Below, one piece after another: positions 53,321-64,000 of a DNA stretch of 64,000 nucleotides (its first letter is position 1; every line of letters begins with the position of its first letter). The notes beneath the pieces were generated by a model that was not told the DNA's origin, made no database searches, and saw only the letters and a program-made list of their open reading frames with translations. The position numbers and the translations under genes were made by a program. Source of the DNA: Undaria pinnatifida (lineage: Eukaryota > Sar > Phaeophyceae > Laminariales > Alariaceae); assembly GCA_012845835.1 (NCBI GenBank), contig JABAKD010000005.1, forward strand, positions 12,647,205 to 12,711,204, given 5' to 3'.

Positions 53321-54260
53321 TCAGTTACTAGTGCGGAAAGTGCCGGGTTGGCGCGCATTTAGATTACTATTCGATGGGCCAAGGCGCATGTTAGGGGCGT
53401 TAGTCGTCAAGGCGGGCAAGGACGGGACTGATTGGTGCACAGTTGTGGCTGAGCTATTGGTGTTTTTACCGTAGCCGCCGTCAGACCCCTGCTGTGAATA
53501 TCCGGAACGCAGGTCTTGCGAATTGTGACTGGAGTTGTATGACTGACCCTGGCCGTGTTTCCGGCCTAACCGGGGGCGGCCGCCCTTGCGAGAGCTGGTT
53601 CCGGGTCCTCCTGTTTTGTTGCCGTGGCGGTAGCGCAGCATGCGTTCTTGCCAGCGGCGGTACGCGGCGCCGTTGTCCCCGATCTGACCAAGCTCGGGGT
53701 TGATGCACCCGCTAGCATTAATAAAAGGGTGCGAGCACTGTTTAAAGGAATGTGACGTGCCGTGGCAATTAAGGCAGTGTCCTTGGTTATCACGGAGGGC
53801 TGCCGCGCGTGCGGTCGGTCTACAAGGCATAGTGGATCAAACTCATGGAGCCAACGCTGGGCATTCGATTGCTGCAATTTCGTAGCTCCCGAGATTACTG
53901 TTACAACCAACACTACAAGGCAATTTATCCCACTTCCGTACGACAACCCGTCCATTGTGCGCGTTGCCGGTCTTGTAGATCCTTTCAATCCCGACGGCCG
54001 CGAGTCCGGTGGGGACAGAGGTCGCGGCGGTAGGCTCTAGACGGTGCTATTTTTCAGCATTGCTTGAAGCTGCCTCTCACTTCGCCCTGATAATCATAAT
54101 CATGGCCTCCTTGAGAGCGTTCGGAATCACTTCCACTTTCTCCCCCACCGTTTTTGTATGTTGGTTGCGGCGTAGGCGTACTCCGGCAGATTCTGCTTCG
54201 TCTGTCTCGTCCGTAATATTCGGCAGAGCCCTCAGAGCTCAGACAGCGGGGTCACGGTGA
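53321..54260 (-). pseudogene. Ty3/gypsy element: gag with CCHC zinc knuckle
   Basis: In the 53,830-53,321 frame, residues 19-32 are CLNCHGTSHSFKQC, a perfect CX2CX4HX4C nucleocapsid knuckle (53,776-53,735). After it come CINPELGQIGDNGAAYRRWQ and a Gly/Ser/Asn-rich tail. An upstream frame (53,988-53,566) and pieces such as ALRALPNITDETDEAESAGV near 54,240 suggest that gag extends to about 54,260 with shifts. No 5' LTR was recognised beyond it. Confidence 0.85.
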
Positions 54261-54590
54261 CGATCACCGCTAGATGAGCACATTTTGAACGGTTGTTGGC
54301 GTTTTTCCTCACAAAGAACCGTGCCGCAGTGCGTGAACGGGCAACCGCATGCGTCACTTCTAGGCGTCAAGGCCCCCGCTGTTGGAGCCGTGATAACCCA
54401 GCCAACAAGGTCTCTGGATAGTATTCCTCGAGCGACACTGGAGGATGCTCTAGCGGTTCAAGAGTGCCCTTCTGCGAAGCTCCCCTCCGCCGGCACTCCA
54501 TATTATGGAAAAACGCCTGCTGGTCGCCCTCTCTCGGCGCTCCCGTGGGATCCCCTTCTTGTGGGAGTCCTGCAGCTCCTACGCGTAGAA

Positions 54591-56387
54591 TGGTGGTTAG
54601 TGGCCACCTCTCTGCGTTGACAGGTCTTATATGGACGGACGTGGGACAAGTAAGACTCCCAGTTGTTCACGAAAAGCTCTTGTATGTTATCGAACTCCGG
54701 AACCATCGAGCCTGATGCGACCACAACTACGAGGGACAGCTCTCATGGCAAATCATGCCGGAAAAACATCCGGCCAAATAGTCCCCTTACACCTTATACC
54801 AGATGGATCATAGCCGTCGTGTTCATGAGGACAATCAACATCCCCCCTCCTCATGAAACACGTCGAACATACTAATATCCCCCCTGCTTTGTTCATGACA
54901 AGACGCGACATCACAGGTACATCGTCACGTCGTAATGAACCCATATCAATCTCAGAACCCCAAAAAGCAACTAAAAAATCCAACCCTCAATTCAATAAGT
55001 CCTCCAAGTCTCAAACCAAGTTACAACAGTCTCATGCTGTGCACAAACATCAACTGCTCTCGAAAATCAATGCCAGGTGAAAACGAGAAATTTATTTCCA
55101 AAAATGGCCACGTAAAAACGGCACAATGGTCAAAACCGACCCAAATAAACTCCGATTATTCCCGATTTCCTCGAGATACCAGCACCCAGTACGGGGACTA
55201 GCTGAACCGGGAAAAACAAAACGCAAACAACCGCAGAAACTAGATGTACTCGTACTGTGCATGCTGCACGACAAAAAACATCCCCCCTCCTCGGTGCACG
55301 ACGAAATATAAATGTGTAACACACGTAGTGGCGGGATGTTGCGCTGCTCAAAAACTCAAACGAAAACTCAGTTCCCAGACCAAAATTCAAACCATAAAGC
55401 AGCAACAACCATTCTGTTGAAAACGCCCGCCAGACCGTCGACTTTCCATTATTTACTCAGTTGCCAAATTAAAACGGCATTGTCCAATGCGGAACCGACT
55501 CAAACATACAACATCAACGCGCAAAATCAAACCATAGAACCTTGTCCCTCATTATCCCTGACGAGCACGCATGACATAATGCTATACATTCAATTAAACA
55601 TTCCATATGGGATAATTCCGCACGATCAGATAACCCATAACCAACGCGTCAGCGGGAAAATATACTCAAGTCACGAACACTCAAACTATATTGTCGAACG
55701 AAGTTCATGGCCTGTTCAATCCCGGGTGCTTTGCCGTTAGGCCGAGATTTATCGTACAAAGCAATAAGCCTCATCCTACAACAACTTTAACACAAAACTC
55801 AACAACAGTCCAGTCTCAAGCAAGCTCACAATTAAACTTCGAACAACAAAACCAATCACCCAGCATTATTTCCATGTCATTCCCAATGCCCCGAACACTA
55901 CTGCTGGTGGTCCCTCCACTGCGGCAGCTTCCTTCCGATCTCATGGCGTCGTCGCATCTCGGAACTCCAGCGTATCCTCCTGAATGAAGCAGCCGTCTCT
56001 GCCGCAAGATTGACTCGACACCAACATCGGATGGGTCGAGCAATCGACTAGGTCGGCATAATAGATTGTGTTGCTCTTTTTTTCATGCATTCATCGTCAG
56101 CTAGCAAACCGCTCTTCTTTACTGCTTCGTATAATTCCACTTCTTCTCAAATGCCACTCCAAACGATCGGTACCTTGTCGATGTTAATATATTATACCGC
56201 ATAATTATCATGTTGGTTGGTTGCCACCTCTCAGCGTTGACAGGTGTTACATGGACGGACGTGGGACAAGCTGGACTCTCAGATGTTCACGCAAAGCTCA
56301 CGTATATTATCGAACCCCCGGAACCATCCAGCCTGACTCGGTCTCCTATGGAGCAACACTACGAGTGACCGCTCTCATGCCAAAGCA
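54591..56387 (-). mobile_element. Family E non-autonomous LTR-like element
   Basis: Direct terminal repeats lie at 54,591-54,755 and 56,211-56,387. Each reads, on the minus strand, TG(A/C)TTTG(C/G)CATGAGAGC at the start and ends in CA after ACC- or ACCAACCAACA. They share TTGTCCCACGTCCGTCCAT and CCTGTCAACGC. The ~1.45-kb interior is A/C-rich on the plus strand and has no gag or pol. Its left third matches the partial copy at 3.7-4.5 kb. No primer-binding site, purine tract or target duplication was resolved, so the LTR reading is probable, not proven. Confidence 0.6.
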
Positions 56388-56414
56388 TGCCCGGTCTCCT
56401 GTACTGCTTGTTTT

Positions 56415-57340
56415 GTTACGTGGAACTTCATCAAAGCTGCCGTGGAAGCTTCCACCGCTTTCATGAAAGCTTCCATAAGTTCCATGAAAGCTTCCACGAA
56501 AGCCATGGAAGCTTCCACGGAATCGGTGGAAGCTTCCATGCAAGATATTGAAGCTTCCACGGAAAACAAAGGGGGCTTCCACGAAAGATTTTGCGAAGGC
56601 GTCCACGGAAGTTGCTTCCACGAAAGCTTCCACGAAAGCCTCCACGAAAGCTTCCACGAAAGCTTCCACGAAAAGCTGCCACGGAAGTTCCCACGAAAGC
56701 TTCCACGAAAGCTTCGGCGAAAAGTTTTCGTGGAAGCCATTCTCCACGGAAGTTCACGTCTTGCTTCCATGGAAGCTTTTCCGTAGCTTTCACGGACGCT
56801 TAGCGTCTTCCACCACAACTTCCACGGAAACCCACTCTCACGGAAGCTTTTGTAGAAGTAATTGTCATTTAATAATGAATGGCACATCCATGAAATCGGT
56901 TTACGTTTTACTTCCATGTCATGTTATCAAGGAAGTAAAAAATAAACTTCCGTGGAAGTAGCTTCCACGAAAGCTTCCACGGACTCTTCCGTGAAAGCTG
57001 TTTTCATGGAAGCTTTCACGTTTTATTCCACGAAAGCTTTCATCAGGGTTTCGAAGGCAGGCCGTGGAAACCTCCTATCGAAGTTACTTTCAAGGAGGTT
57101 TTGACGGATTCTCGTGAAAGCTTTCTTTCACGAAAGCTACTTCCATGAAAGCTGCTTTCATGAGCGTTTGGATGGGAGTTTCCATAAAAGCTTTCATGAA
57201 CTTCGCACGGAAACATCTTCCCGGCTTCGGATGCTTCCGTCGAATCTTCCGCTCAATTTTCCGCAAATTTGGCGGAAATCGGTCCAGATCTTTTTTTCGC
57301 GGCAGCGTCCATGGTAGCAGCTTCCATGGACTCCTCCGTG
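56415..57340. repeat. Self-complementary 12-mer array (GAAGCTTCCACG type)
   Basis: Dozens of imperfect copies of GCTTCCACGAAA or GAAGCTTCCATG fill about 900 bp. The core GAAGCTTC is its own reverse complement, so both strands look alike. Because the unit is a multiple of three, several frames on both strands stay open (KASTKAST, ESFHESFH and VEAFVEAF types). No signal shows which, if any, is translated. Confidence 0.85.
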
Positions 57341-57438
57341 GAAGTCGTGGTTGTCGTACCACATCTCCGTCACCATCCTAAAGGGAGGAAAGTCCTTCAA
57401 CCGAAGGTTCCGCAGTCGACCATCCTTGGTCTACGCCC

Positions 57439-57621
57439 ATGGAGGAAGTACGAGGAATTTCCCGAGCGCACTCCCGTGTTACCAAGCACCAAACACGCAC
57501 CCACGGCCCGAGGCGCACGTCATTCCACGGCAACAAGTACCAAACGCGCACCCACGGCCCGACGCGCACGTCATTTCACGGAAACTTTCATTACGGTTGT
57601 ACTGCATGTACTGCAGCCTAA
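57439..57621 (+). repeat. Two 51-bp tandem units at the end of the 12-mer array
   Basis: Units at about 57,484 and 57,535 are in frame and would encode HQTRTHGPRRTSFHGN and YQTRTHGPTRTSFHGN. The ends carry the same CCACGG/TTCACGG motif as the preceding array. A 60-residue frame spans them, but its coding status is unknown. Confidence 0.7.
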
Positions 57622-57659
57622 ACCGACCAAGTGCGGTAGAACGGCGCCGTGCTTGTAAT

Positions 57660-59240
57660 CCCCGCAGCTATGGTACCTGGGCAAGGGAATAAACTGAACG
57701 CCTAACGCTCCGCATGCAAATAGGAAGGCACCGTATTTGATCGCCCCTTAAAACGTACTTTCTATAGGGTTCCCCTTCGGAGGAACGGTGACACAAGAGG
57801 CTGATGCTTTTGAATTTTGCACCCCCACACGTTCGCTCGTATACTAACGGTAGAGTATGCACCTATACTGAAATTTATTGTATTCGGGTGTATCGGAAAC
57901 GAAGGTATGGCTGCGTAAGGACGACCCAGATACATTACGTCGATGCTGCTGTTGTAGCCTACCTGGTACTACTACTGTTCTGCCCATGTAAGTTCGCGAA
58001 CTAGAGTAGCTGCGACATCCATGTACCCGACGTATAATAAGCATCCGGGTGCAGCTTCAAACTGCTGTTTGTTGTTGTGCTAAGCACATGCAATGCGCGT
58101 ACAACAGTCCACCATTTACTACTACTAACAATGCTGTGCTGTAACCAGAAAAAAAAACATCTACCCTCACGCACATCAAGCAGTCTTCAGCAGCAGCATT
58201 ATCCTGCGCACTGCTGGTGGTGTGTGAGATTATTGTGTACACACGTAAAGTGTAGCAAAGCTAAACACGGCGGTGATGTCCGCCGGAAATTTGTTCAAGT
58301 TTTTTTGAAGTTTCTCCGCATGGCGTTCGCCATTTTTTCAAGATTGATTTTAATACAAAGTTGAAAACCGTCAGCTGTGAGTACGACCGATTGAAATGTA
58401 TTTCCAGATCTTTAGAAAAATAAGCCGACCGATGGGTAGCCGGCCATGCGCAACAATTTGCCGGTACATTTTGATGTGTGAGAATTGCTGTTTTGGTATA
58501 CTCGAAGCTGCAGCTATGTCGGGTGATCCAGGTGATCGTGTGAGCGAGACTACACCCCGCGCGGCCGCAACAACTCAACAGGCGCGAACCCCGACCACCA
58601 CACAATACAGAATCACAGCAGAGTATTAGAAACTCTCCCGCGGCCTGCGCACGATGTATATTGGACAAACTGCAGCATCAGCCTCTTTGTTTAGCAGGGG
58701 TTTTTCTTGTGGATAAGCACAAAAACACATCGGAACAACAAAGCATGCGACTTTGCGCAATGACAAAACAGCAGAGCTGTAACAGACACAACACAAGAAT
58801 CGGCAGAGACAACCGAGAGCAGAGCCAGCCACGGGCGTATGTATTTCATCCTCGGAGGAGCTTCGCCCCGACGAGTACCGTTTGAGTCGGCCGAGGTTAG
58901 GTTAGCCCAAGACCACAATTATACCAGTCAGTAGTGCATTGAAAGTCTGCCGGCTGCTACGGTGCATCTGGCACGAGCGAGGTCAACCAATGAAAACAAA
59001 TCGAACCGGATTCCGTGATCAGCACACCAAGAGAGACATACTTCCCGACCGTGGGTGGCAGAGCTCTGCACAGGGGCCTTCAGGTGATGCCACAGGAGGA
59101 GGCGGGAGTACTGTTGTAGTGCTTTTCCGCACGCTGCACTCTGCTCTCTCTGCAGGGTGCCGCAGAGGTCCGCCCTTCCCCGCCTCCCGTCCCACTCCCC
59201 AACCGTTCGATATCTCCTGCCCCTGGGAATCATGAGCGTG
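57660..59240. other. Unassigned stretch
   Basis: No domain is recognised in frames such as 58,261-58,668 (minus) or 58,077-58,364 (plus). No repeat family is evident. Confidence 0.4.
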
Positions 59241-59299
59241 TCATGTTGATCATAGCACTCGCCAGCTGCCTACGATCAATGTTACTTAGGCCCCCACCC

Positions 59300-60199
59300 C
59301 GCGCACACACTCGGAGGAAGAAGTCCTCCGCCTGCGATACTCAATCGTCGAAGGTTGGATTTTTGTCAAGCAAGGTCCTAGCCAGCACTGGTTGGGGAAG
59401 AACTCCGCCAGCACTCGAGGCATCTTCTTGACAATGTGCCCGAACCCTGACAAAAGGGAGTAACAAGCATGGTGCAGATTACGTCGTCGTCATCTTCAAA
59501 CACATTTTGCGATCGTCTGTGAGGCCGTTCGGACAATGACGTCGCGACGTCGCGTCTGTGTCTCAGCAACGGTAGAGGCGTAAGGTCATGCCGTTTCACG
59601 TCGTGTTTAAAGGCCGTCGGCGAGGTACCAACTGAGAATCGCGAATCTACAGTAGGAACAAGGAGCCATTACTCAGTCAACTGTACTCCCAACAAAGCTT
59701 TAGCCTTCGAGCAAACGTGCGCAAGCAACCTTTCGCGGAACTTTCGGAGCCGATGTCGTCGTCGGTATCGCCCAGGGTCAACTTGGCAACGTTAATTACT
59801 TAAGCGACAGCTTTGTCAAGAGAAGTAACCAGGCATACTGTGGATCCACGAGTTGTTGCTCTCCGTCGTCGAACTATTCCACAAAAATCATTCGTTGCCG
59901 TCATCGTCAACGCCCCACAACGTCGGATCATCCCGCGCCTCGGGAGAGCAGAACCCGGAGCAATCCGCCTCCGAATGCCCCCGGAAACGGAACCTAAGTC
60001 GTGGCGTGTTTTCCGGGAAGGTGGAAGCGAAGCACGCGTGGCGAAAAGTTAGGCTCCGTTTCGTATGTACTTTTGGAGAAGCCGTCAAATGTGGGTATAC
60101 CTTGCCCGTTGTAGGCGTCTTATTCTTACCGATCGTGGCATGCTTGTGTTGAGGACACCAACAGGTATGTCGCCTTCGAGCCCTTCGATAGTTGACCAC
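59300..60199 (-). other. Weakly coding-like Cys/His-rich region
   Basis: The minus-strand frame 60,199-59,888 reads RARRRHTCWCPQHKHATIGK, then KVYPHLTASPKVHTKRSLTF and RHACFASTFPE. The clustered Cys/His and the RH motif could be a decayed zinc-binding segment of a transposase, but I cannot name a family. Overlapping plus-strand frames exist. Confidence 0.25.
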
Positions 60200-60760
60200 A
60201 CGCCGAAGCCAACCGAAATTGTGGGTAATGTGGGGGGACGCATGCTACGGTAGAGGAACTACGTTATTTTCAAAAAAACCCTATTTAGACCTTCGTCGTC
60301 ACTACGCACGGAACGTCGAACACGTCCAACCCATCCCCAACCCTTGTATCGCAAGTAACGAAGGCCAACACACGACCAGATTTACTGACAACGAAAGGCT
60401 TGTCTAAATCGGGACCGGACCATGTCACCTGCCAACGAAGTGACGACTTCCCAGCCAGGAGTCGTCGGGATGTTGCAAACGGTAGCGCTGTAGAGCACAG
60501 CCCTTGTTGTAGAAGATCAAGTCTGGCCGGCTGGCGGGGTCTTCCCAGATGATGTCCAGGCAACCGGCCACGACCTCCATCCCCTCGTGTTCCCACAACG
60601 GACCCAAACCGGAGATGATGCCGCAGTTCAGGGTCGCTATGAAGTGCGCGTGCGGGCAATGGGTCGATAACAGCAGCCGGAGTTGTCGCGCTTCGTCAGG
60701 CTGAGGCTCCGCGTGAGATGACGACAATTCCAGCACCACGGTCGGGTGGGTAAGCGATCA
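60200..60760 (-). pseudogene. Possible transposase fragment (CxC/KDZ-associated type, tentative)
   Basis: The frame 60,739-60,425 reads HAHFIATLNCGIISGLGPLW, then EHEGMEVVAGCLDIIWEDPA and SRPDLIFYNKGCALQRYRLQ. The order CGI...L...E....(P)..(I)Y...C.LQR resembles a conserved block of cysteine-cluster transposase-like proteins, in which an Asp-Ala-Cys or Lys-Ala-Cys triplet is usual. A second frame continues to about 60,285. The assignment rests on remembered pattern only. It could also be one exon of an unknown host gene. Confidence 0.3.
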
Positions 60761-60898
60761 GGACATGTTTGGCAGCGACGGCAAGGGCACGAAAGAGGAC
60801 GCGTCAGTAGTGCCAATAATCGGTGCAAGAGGGTGGAACGCTCGCATAGTGCGATCGTCAATTGGTGACTCGAATCGCACGCGACGTTAGCTATATGG

Positions 60899-61312
60899 CT
60901 AGACGTAAACGGCTACTTGGGCGATGAAGTTGGCATTATGTATTCTTCCTCTTAAACGGTAGGTACGGATGACATGACGTCGACCCTGCGCCTGCGCAGA
61001 AGATCTCGAAAAAATGGTGCAATGTACGTGATATTTTCTCCCCAAAGACACCGGCACGAGGCCTTCGTCATCTTGTTTCGGCGCGTGGAGGTCGCCAAAC
61101 GTCGCTTGTACATATACAACGTCGTGGGTCGTGGGGAGAAGTTGGTAGGCGTGGGGTGTGTGGGTGGTGTTGTCATGGTCGTGCGTGTTCGCCGTCCTAA
61201 GACCGTGTAGCCTCGGTTGCATCCCTGACCTCGATTTCTGTTCCGCAATGTGGTGCGTCATGAACACTTGTACATCGCGGGGTGCAGATGCACCATGCCC
61301 GACAAAGAACAC
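60899..61312 (-). other. Unidentified 137-residue frame
   Basis: It includes DVVYVQATFGDLHAPKQDDE and GLVPVSLGRKYHVHCTIFSR. Composition looks protein-like, but no family is recognised and an overlapping plus-strand frame (60,974-61,210) exists. It may belong with the fragment at 60.2-60.8 kb. Confidence 0.2.
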
Positions 61313-61319
61313 GCGCGCC

Positions 61320-62770
61320 AGTGGTCCTCCTCTCGAGGTATGAAGGTGTGGCTAAAAAACGTCGGGGTAGGTGGGTGGTGGTTAGGATGGTCTTCATTTG
61401 CAAGCATGGCCTTCTTCGTACCACCTTACACTGTTTTCGCAAAAAGCCCGGGCTGAGTAGATCATTTCAACCGCGCAAAAGCACTCGGGCCACCGTGGCT
61501 TCCTCGAGGCCTCCCCCGCCATCGTACCTCCGTCTTTGTTGTTTAGCGTTTTCCTAAACACAGAAGAGGACGTGTAAGTACATTTTGGCAGAAGGAAGTA
61601 TGATGTCGCACGCCGGTGCCAGCGCCATGCAATGAGACGGGCACTACCAATGACGCACACACTTAGGGCGAACGATTACCAGGTATACACCGTGGGAAGC
61701 GTGGGTCACGCCCTTACTGTGGCTCGTTGCTGTGTAGCACGTTCACGTGTCATGGTCCGCCTGTCCGAAGCGCCTCTCGGCGCGGAGGATACCGAGCCCC
61801 CGATGATGACGTGGACGACGACGAGGATGAACCCCTGCAGGAATTCTGGCGTTGCCTGCAGGCCATGACAAGCGGAAAACCGTACGGAAGCTTAGGGCTT
61901 GGCGACAGGCTTATTGTGCGCTTAAAGGTTCGCGTAAGGAGGTAAACAGGAAGGGAATGACCAGAACCCTAAACGGAAAGCAGGAACAAGGAATTCCGCC
62001 GATCGTTCCCGGATGCCCGATGCCCACGGCGACCAGGTATGATTTCGAGGCTCCCTTCCATCACTTCACAACACTGCTGACAAGAGCAACATATTCGCTT
62101 TTTGGTACTTGGTTGATGTAGTTGGTGCGCGTCAGCGTGATCGGCAGGAGGTAGGGCCACATTCGGGAGAGAGGGGTAACTTACTTGTTTATTTAGGTGG
62201 AAAAAGGTAACCAGGTCGGGGTAACTTCGTTGTCAATGACCTGGCGAAGGGTAACCAGGTAGACGTACGTACGTACGACTAGTTTTTTCTTACTACGCAA
62301 ACCACTCCAAAATCGATCCTGGCAGGGCAACGTTTGCACCGCAAGACACACCACATAGCCGTGTGCGTGGGAGTGACAACAAAGCTTTAAAGGTTCCCTA
62401 TCCCTCGCCCCGGCTCGGCTTTAAAATGGCTATTTGTTCGTCAAAGGGGGGGGGGGGGGGGGGCAATGGCTACCCCGATTCGCGCATGCGCTAACCACGT
62501 ATACGCCGATGAAAAGCGAGACGGACGCTTTTTCACGAACAATGCTTGAGTCGTCCACGCCTTGCCCGATTTGTTGCCGTTGTTCAGGTGGCTTTCATTT
62601 GTTGAAAGGCTTGGAATCATGCCACGACAAAGATTGTCGCATGGGGTCTGATCCTGTTCAGGCCGCGGCCAAGAAACACCGCAGCCTCCGGTCGCAAAAC
62701 GGCGGAAGAGGTTCTTAGTTGATGTTGAGGCCTCCACGCCAAGCGCACGTAATATTTGTTCGCATTGCCT
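61320..62770. other. Unassigned stretch with a G run
   Basis: Short frames only. A run of about 18 Gs lies at 62,446-62,463. A GGTAACCAGGT motif recurs at about 62,206 and 62,250. Confidence 0.4.
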
Positions 62771-62776
62771 GGAGCC

Positions 62777-63120
62777 GGTCGCCCCGGTGGTCTAGTGGTT
62801 ACCCCCGAATACTACTAACGTAGGTCCTTGAGTCCGATCCCACCGAGGTGAGATTTCGACTTTGTATAAATGCAAAAAAAAAAAGGATCAGCTGCTGAGA
62901 GCGCCTAGCAGGGTGGGTTGGTGCAATTCGACGTGACTCGACGAGGGGAGAAAATGCTGAATTCTTCTGGCAAAATAAATAAAGGCACGTACCGTAGTGG
63001 GGAGGGGGGAGGAGAGGCCGCTATGTGACCCTGGATCTGAGTTACTACTGGGAGGGAGTGCGAGAGTAACGCAAGAGTAATAATTGGGATGAAGATCTCA
63101 AAAAAAAAATGCCTCGTGCT
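62777..63120 (+). mobile_element. tRNA-derived SINE, copy 7
   Basis: The head GGTCGCCCCGGTGG contains a canonical A box TGGTCTAGTGG (62,788-62,798). GAGTCCGATCC (62,830-62,840) serves as a weak B box. The body has AATTCGACGTGACTCGACGA, TGCTGAATTCTTCTGGC and GGCACGTACCGTAGTGGGGA. The tail has GTGACCCTGGATCTGAGTTA and ends in an A run at about 63,100. It matches copy 5 throughout. Confidence 0.85.
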
Positions 63121-63309
63121 GTGCTTGGCGGGTGAGCCGACGGACAGTGCTAGGTGCATGGGTTTGGGCGTGTTTTATTATGCGGTGATATTCGTGCGGG
63201 TTGTGGGGAACCCTATAGTTCGGTTGGTGGGAGGTTGACCTTTCAGCATTCTCTGCGCGCACGTCGGAAGGGAAACGGAGAGAGAGGGGTGGGCGGCAAG
63301 TCAGCGTTA

Positions 63310-63725
63310 TGAGCGGCGGGAATTGGGGGGTGGGGGTGGGGGCGGGGGGGGGGGGGGCGAGGAAGTCCTCGTCATGAGCGCGTGGCGTGTCCTGGATTGG
63401 ATGCTATCCTGCTGTGGCTTCATTGAAGGAGTGTAAAATGGCCGACTGGTATTGTCCTGTCTATTCGCCGTCGCCCAGGTCTCGTGGGAGACGTGGGTTG
63501 GGGGGGAGAGAAGGGGAGGGGAGGGGGGGGGGGGGGGGGGGCGTCTTGAGCCATTACTCATGAGCGTGTGGCTTTCGCTGGAATAGGTACCGTCCTCTTC
63601 TTGCTGCTTGTTGTCAAAGAGTTGAAAATGACCGGCGAGTGCTGCAATTGTATTGCTCAGTCGCCGACACCCTGGTGTCGCGGTGGAGGTAGGTTGGGGC
63701 GGGGGGGGGGGGGGGGGGGGCGTTA
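63310..63725. repeat. Tandem repeat of about 180 bp carrying G runs
   Basis: Three units are marked by G runs at about 63,338-63,357, 63,521-63,541 and 63,700-63,720. Between runs both full units share CATGAGCG(C/T)GTGGC, a (G/A)AAATG(G/A)CCG block and a GTCGCC motif before the next G-rich stretch. Pro-rich minus-strand frames are artefacts. Confidence 0.75.
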
Positions 63726-64000
63726 GTTGTCTTGTGGCGAAGTCGTCCACAACGATTAAGGACGTGTAGGGGTACGTAGTAATACGATATATGTGGCTCT
63801 GCGCGGTTGTGGGCAGAAAAGGCTGGTAGAAGCTGCGGGTGGGCTAAAGGTCTTGATGCCTCTTCACCCCGTACTCTGGGCTGGCATCTGTTCTCCGTAC
63901 GCATTGACTTCGTCGTCGGTTGCGGATAAATATAGAAGGTGGTACACATTGGAAAGGTGCTGTTGTTTGCCTCATTCCCCTATCCCGCTGCCGGATGTGA
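63726..64000. other. Unassigned window end
   Basis: No gene or repeat is recognised in the last 275 bases. Confidence 0.35.

Noticed and set aside
56346..56961. Repeat-protein genes on both strands
   Set aside because: The frames follow from the 12-mer unit length. I keep the array as a finding but do not call a gene.
62777..62860. Functional tRNA gene
   Set aside because: A good A box is present, but the B box is weak, the cloverleaf does not close, and the sequence continues into the SINE body shared with 38.2 kb.

Overview
This window looks like gene-poor, repeat-dominated nuclear DNA from a eukaryote. I found no gene that I can assign to ordinary host function. Nearly everything recognisable is a transposable element, a dispersed repeat or a tandem repeat. 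The mix (chromodomain Ty3/gypsy elements, an R2-like LINE with a zinc/restriction-like-endonuclease tail, tRNA-derived SINEs, long G runs) fits a stramenopile, perhaps a brown alga. That taxonomic guess is an inference with low certainty.

Layout. 0-5 kb: a degenerate minisatellite, a reversed copy of an abundant dispersed repeat (called family A here), and part of a non-autonomous LTR-like element (family E). 4.9-7.0 kb: an internally deleted Ty3/gypsy element with both LTRs and a decayed integrase/chromodomain 3' end. 7.4-9.6 kb: head-to-tail copies of an unclassified repeat (family D). 10.1-13.8 kb: a decayed LINE on the minus strand; a second LINE 3' fragment lies on the plus strand at 14.3 kb, followed by simple repeats and G-rich DNA to 15.7 kb. 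17-26 kb: tandem repeats, family A copies, tRNA-derived SINEs and long TAG/CAG arrays. 27-35.5 kb: the densest nest, with family A copies in both orientations, miniature LTR elements containing a tRNA-like segment, a minisatellite split by a terminal-inverted-repeat transposon that itself holds a second copy, and small Ty3/gypsy fragments. 36-45 kb: an RT fragment, a SINE split by a poly-A retroposon with a 13-bp target duplication, a TAGTG array, another SINE, and a possible tyrosine-recombinase remnant. 46.0-54.3 kb: the largest element, a nearly full-length but dead Ty3/gypsy coding region on the minus strand (gag zinc knuckle, protease, RT, RNase H, integrase, chromodomain), with a small transposon inserted precisely into RT. 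54.6-56.4 kb: a non-autonomous LTR-like element. 56.4-57.6 kb: a self-complementary 12-mer array. 59.3-61.3 kb: a weakly coding-like region with a possible transposase fragment. 62.8 kb: another SINE. 63.3-63.7 kb: a ~180-bp tandem repeat carrying G runs.

The genes do not work together as a pathway. The window is a record of nested insertions whose order can be read. The most unusual items are the miniature LTR elements with an internal tRNA-like segment, the small transposon family with exact 4-bp target duplications (three copies, one nested), and the abundant family A repeat, some of whose opposed copies could be the arms of foldback elements.
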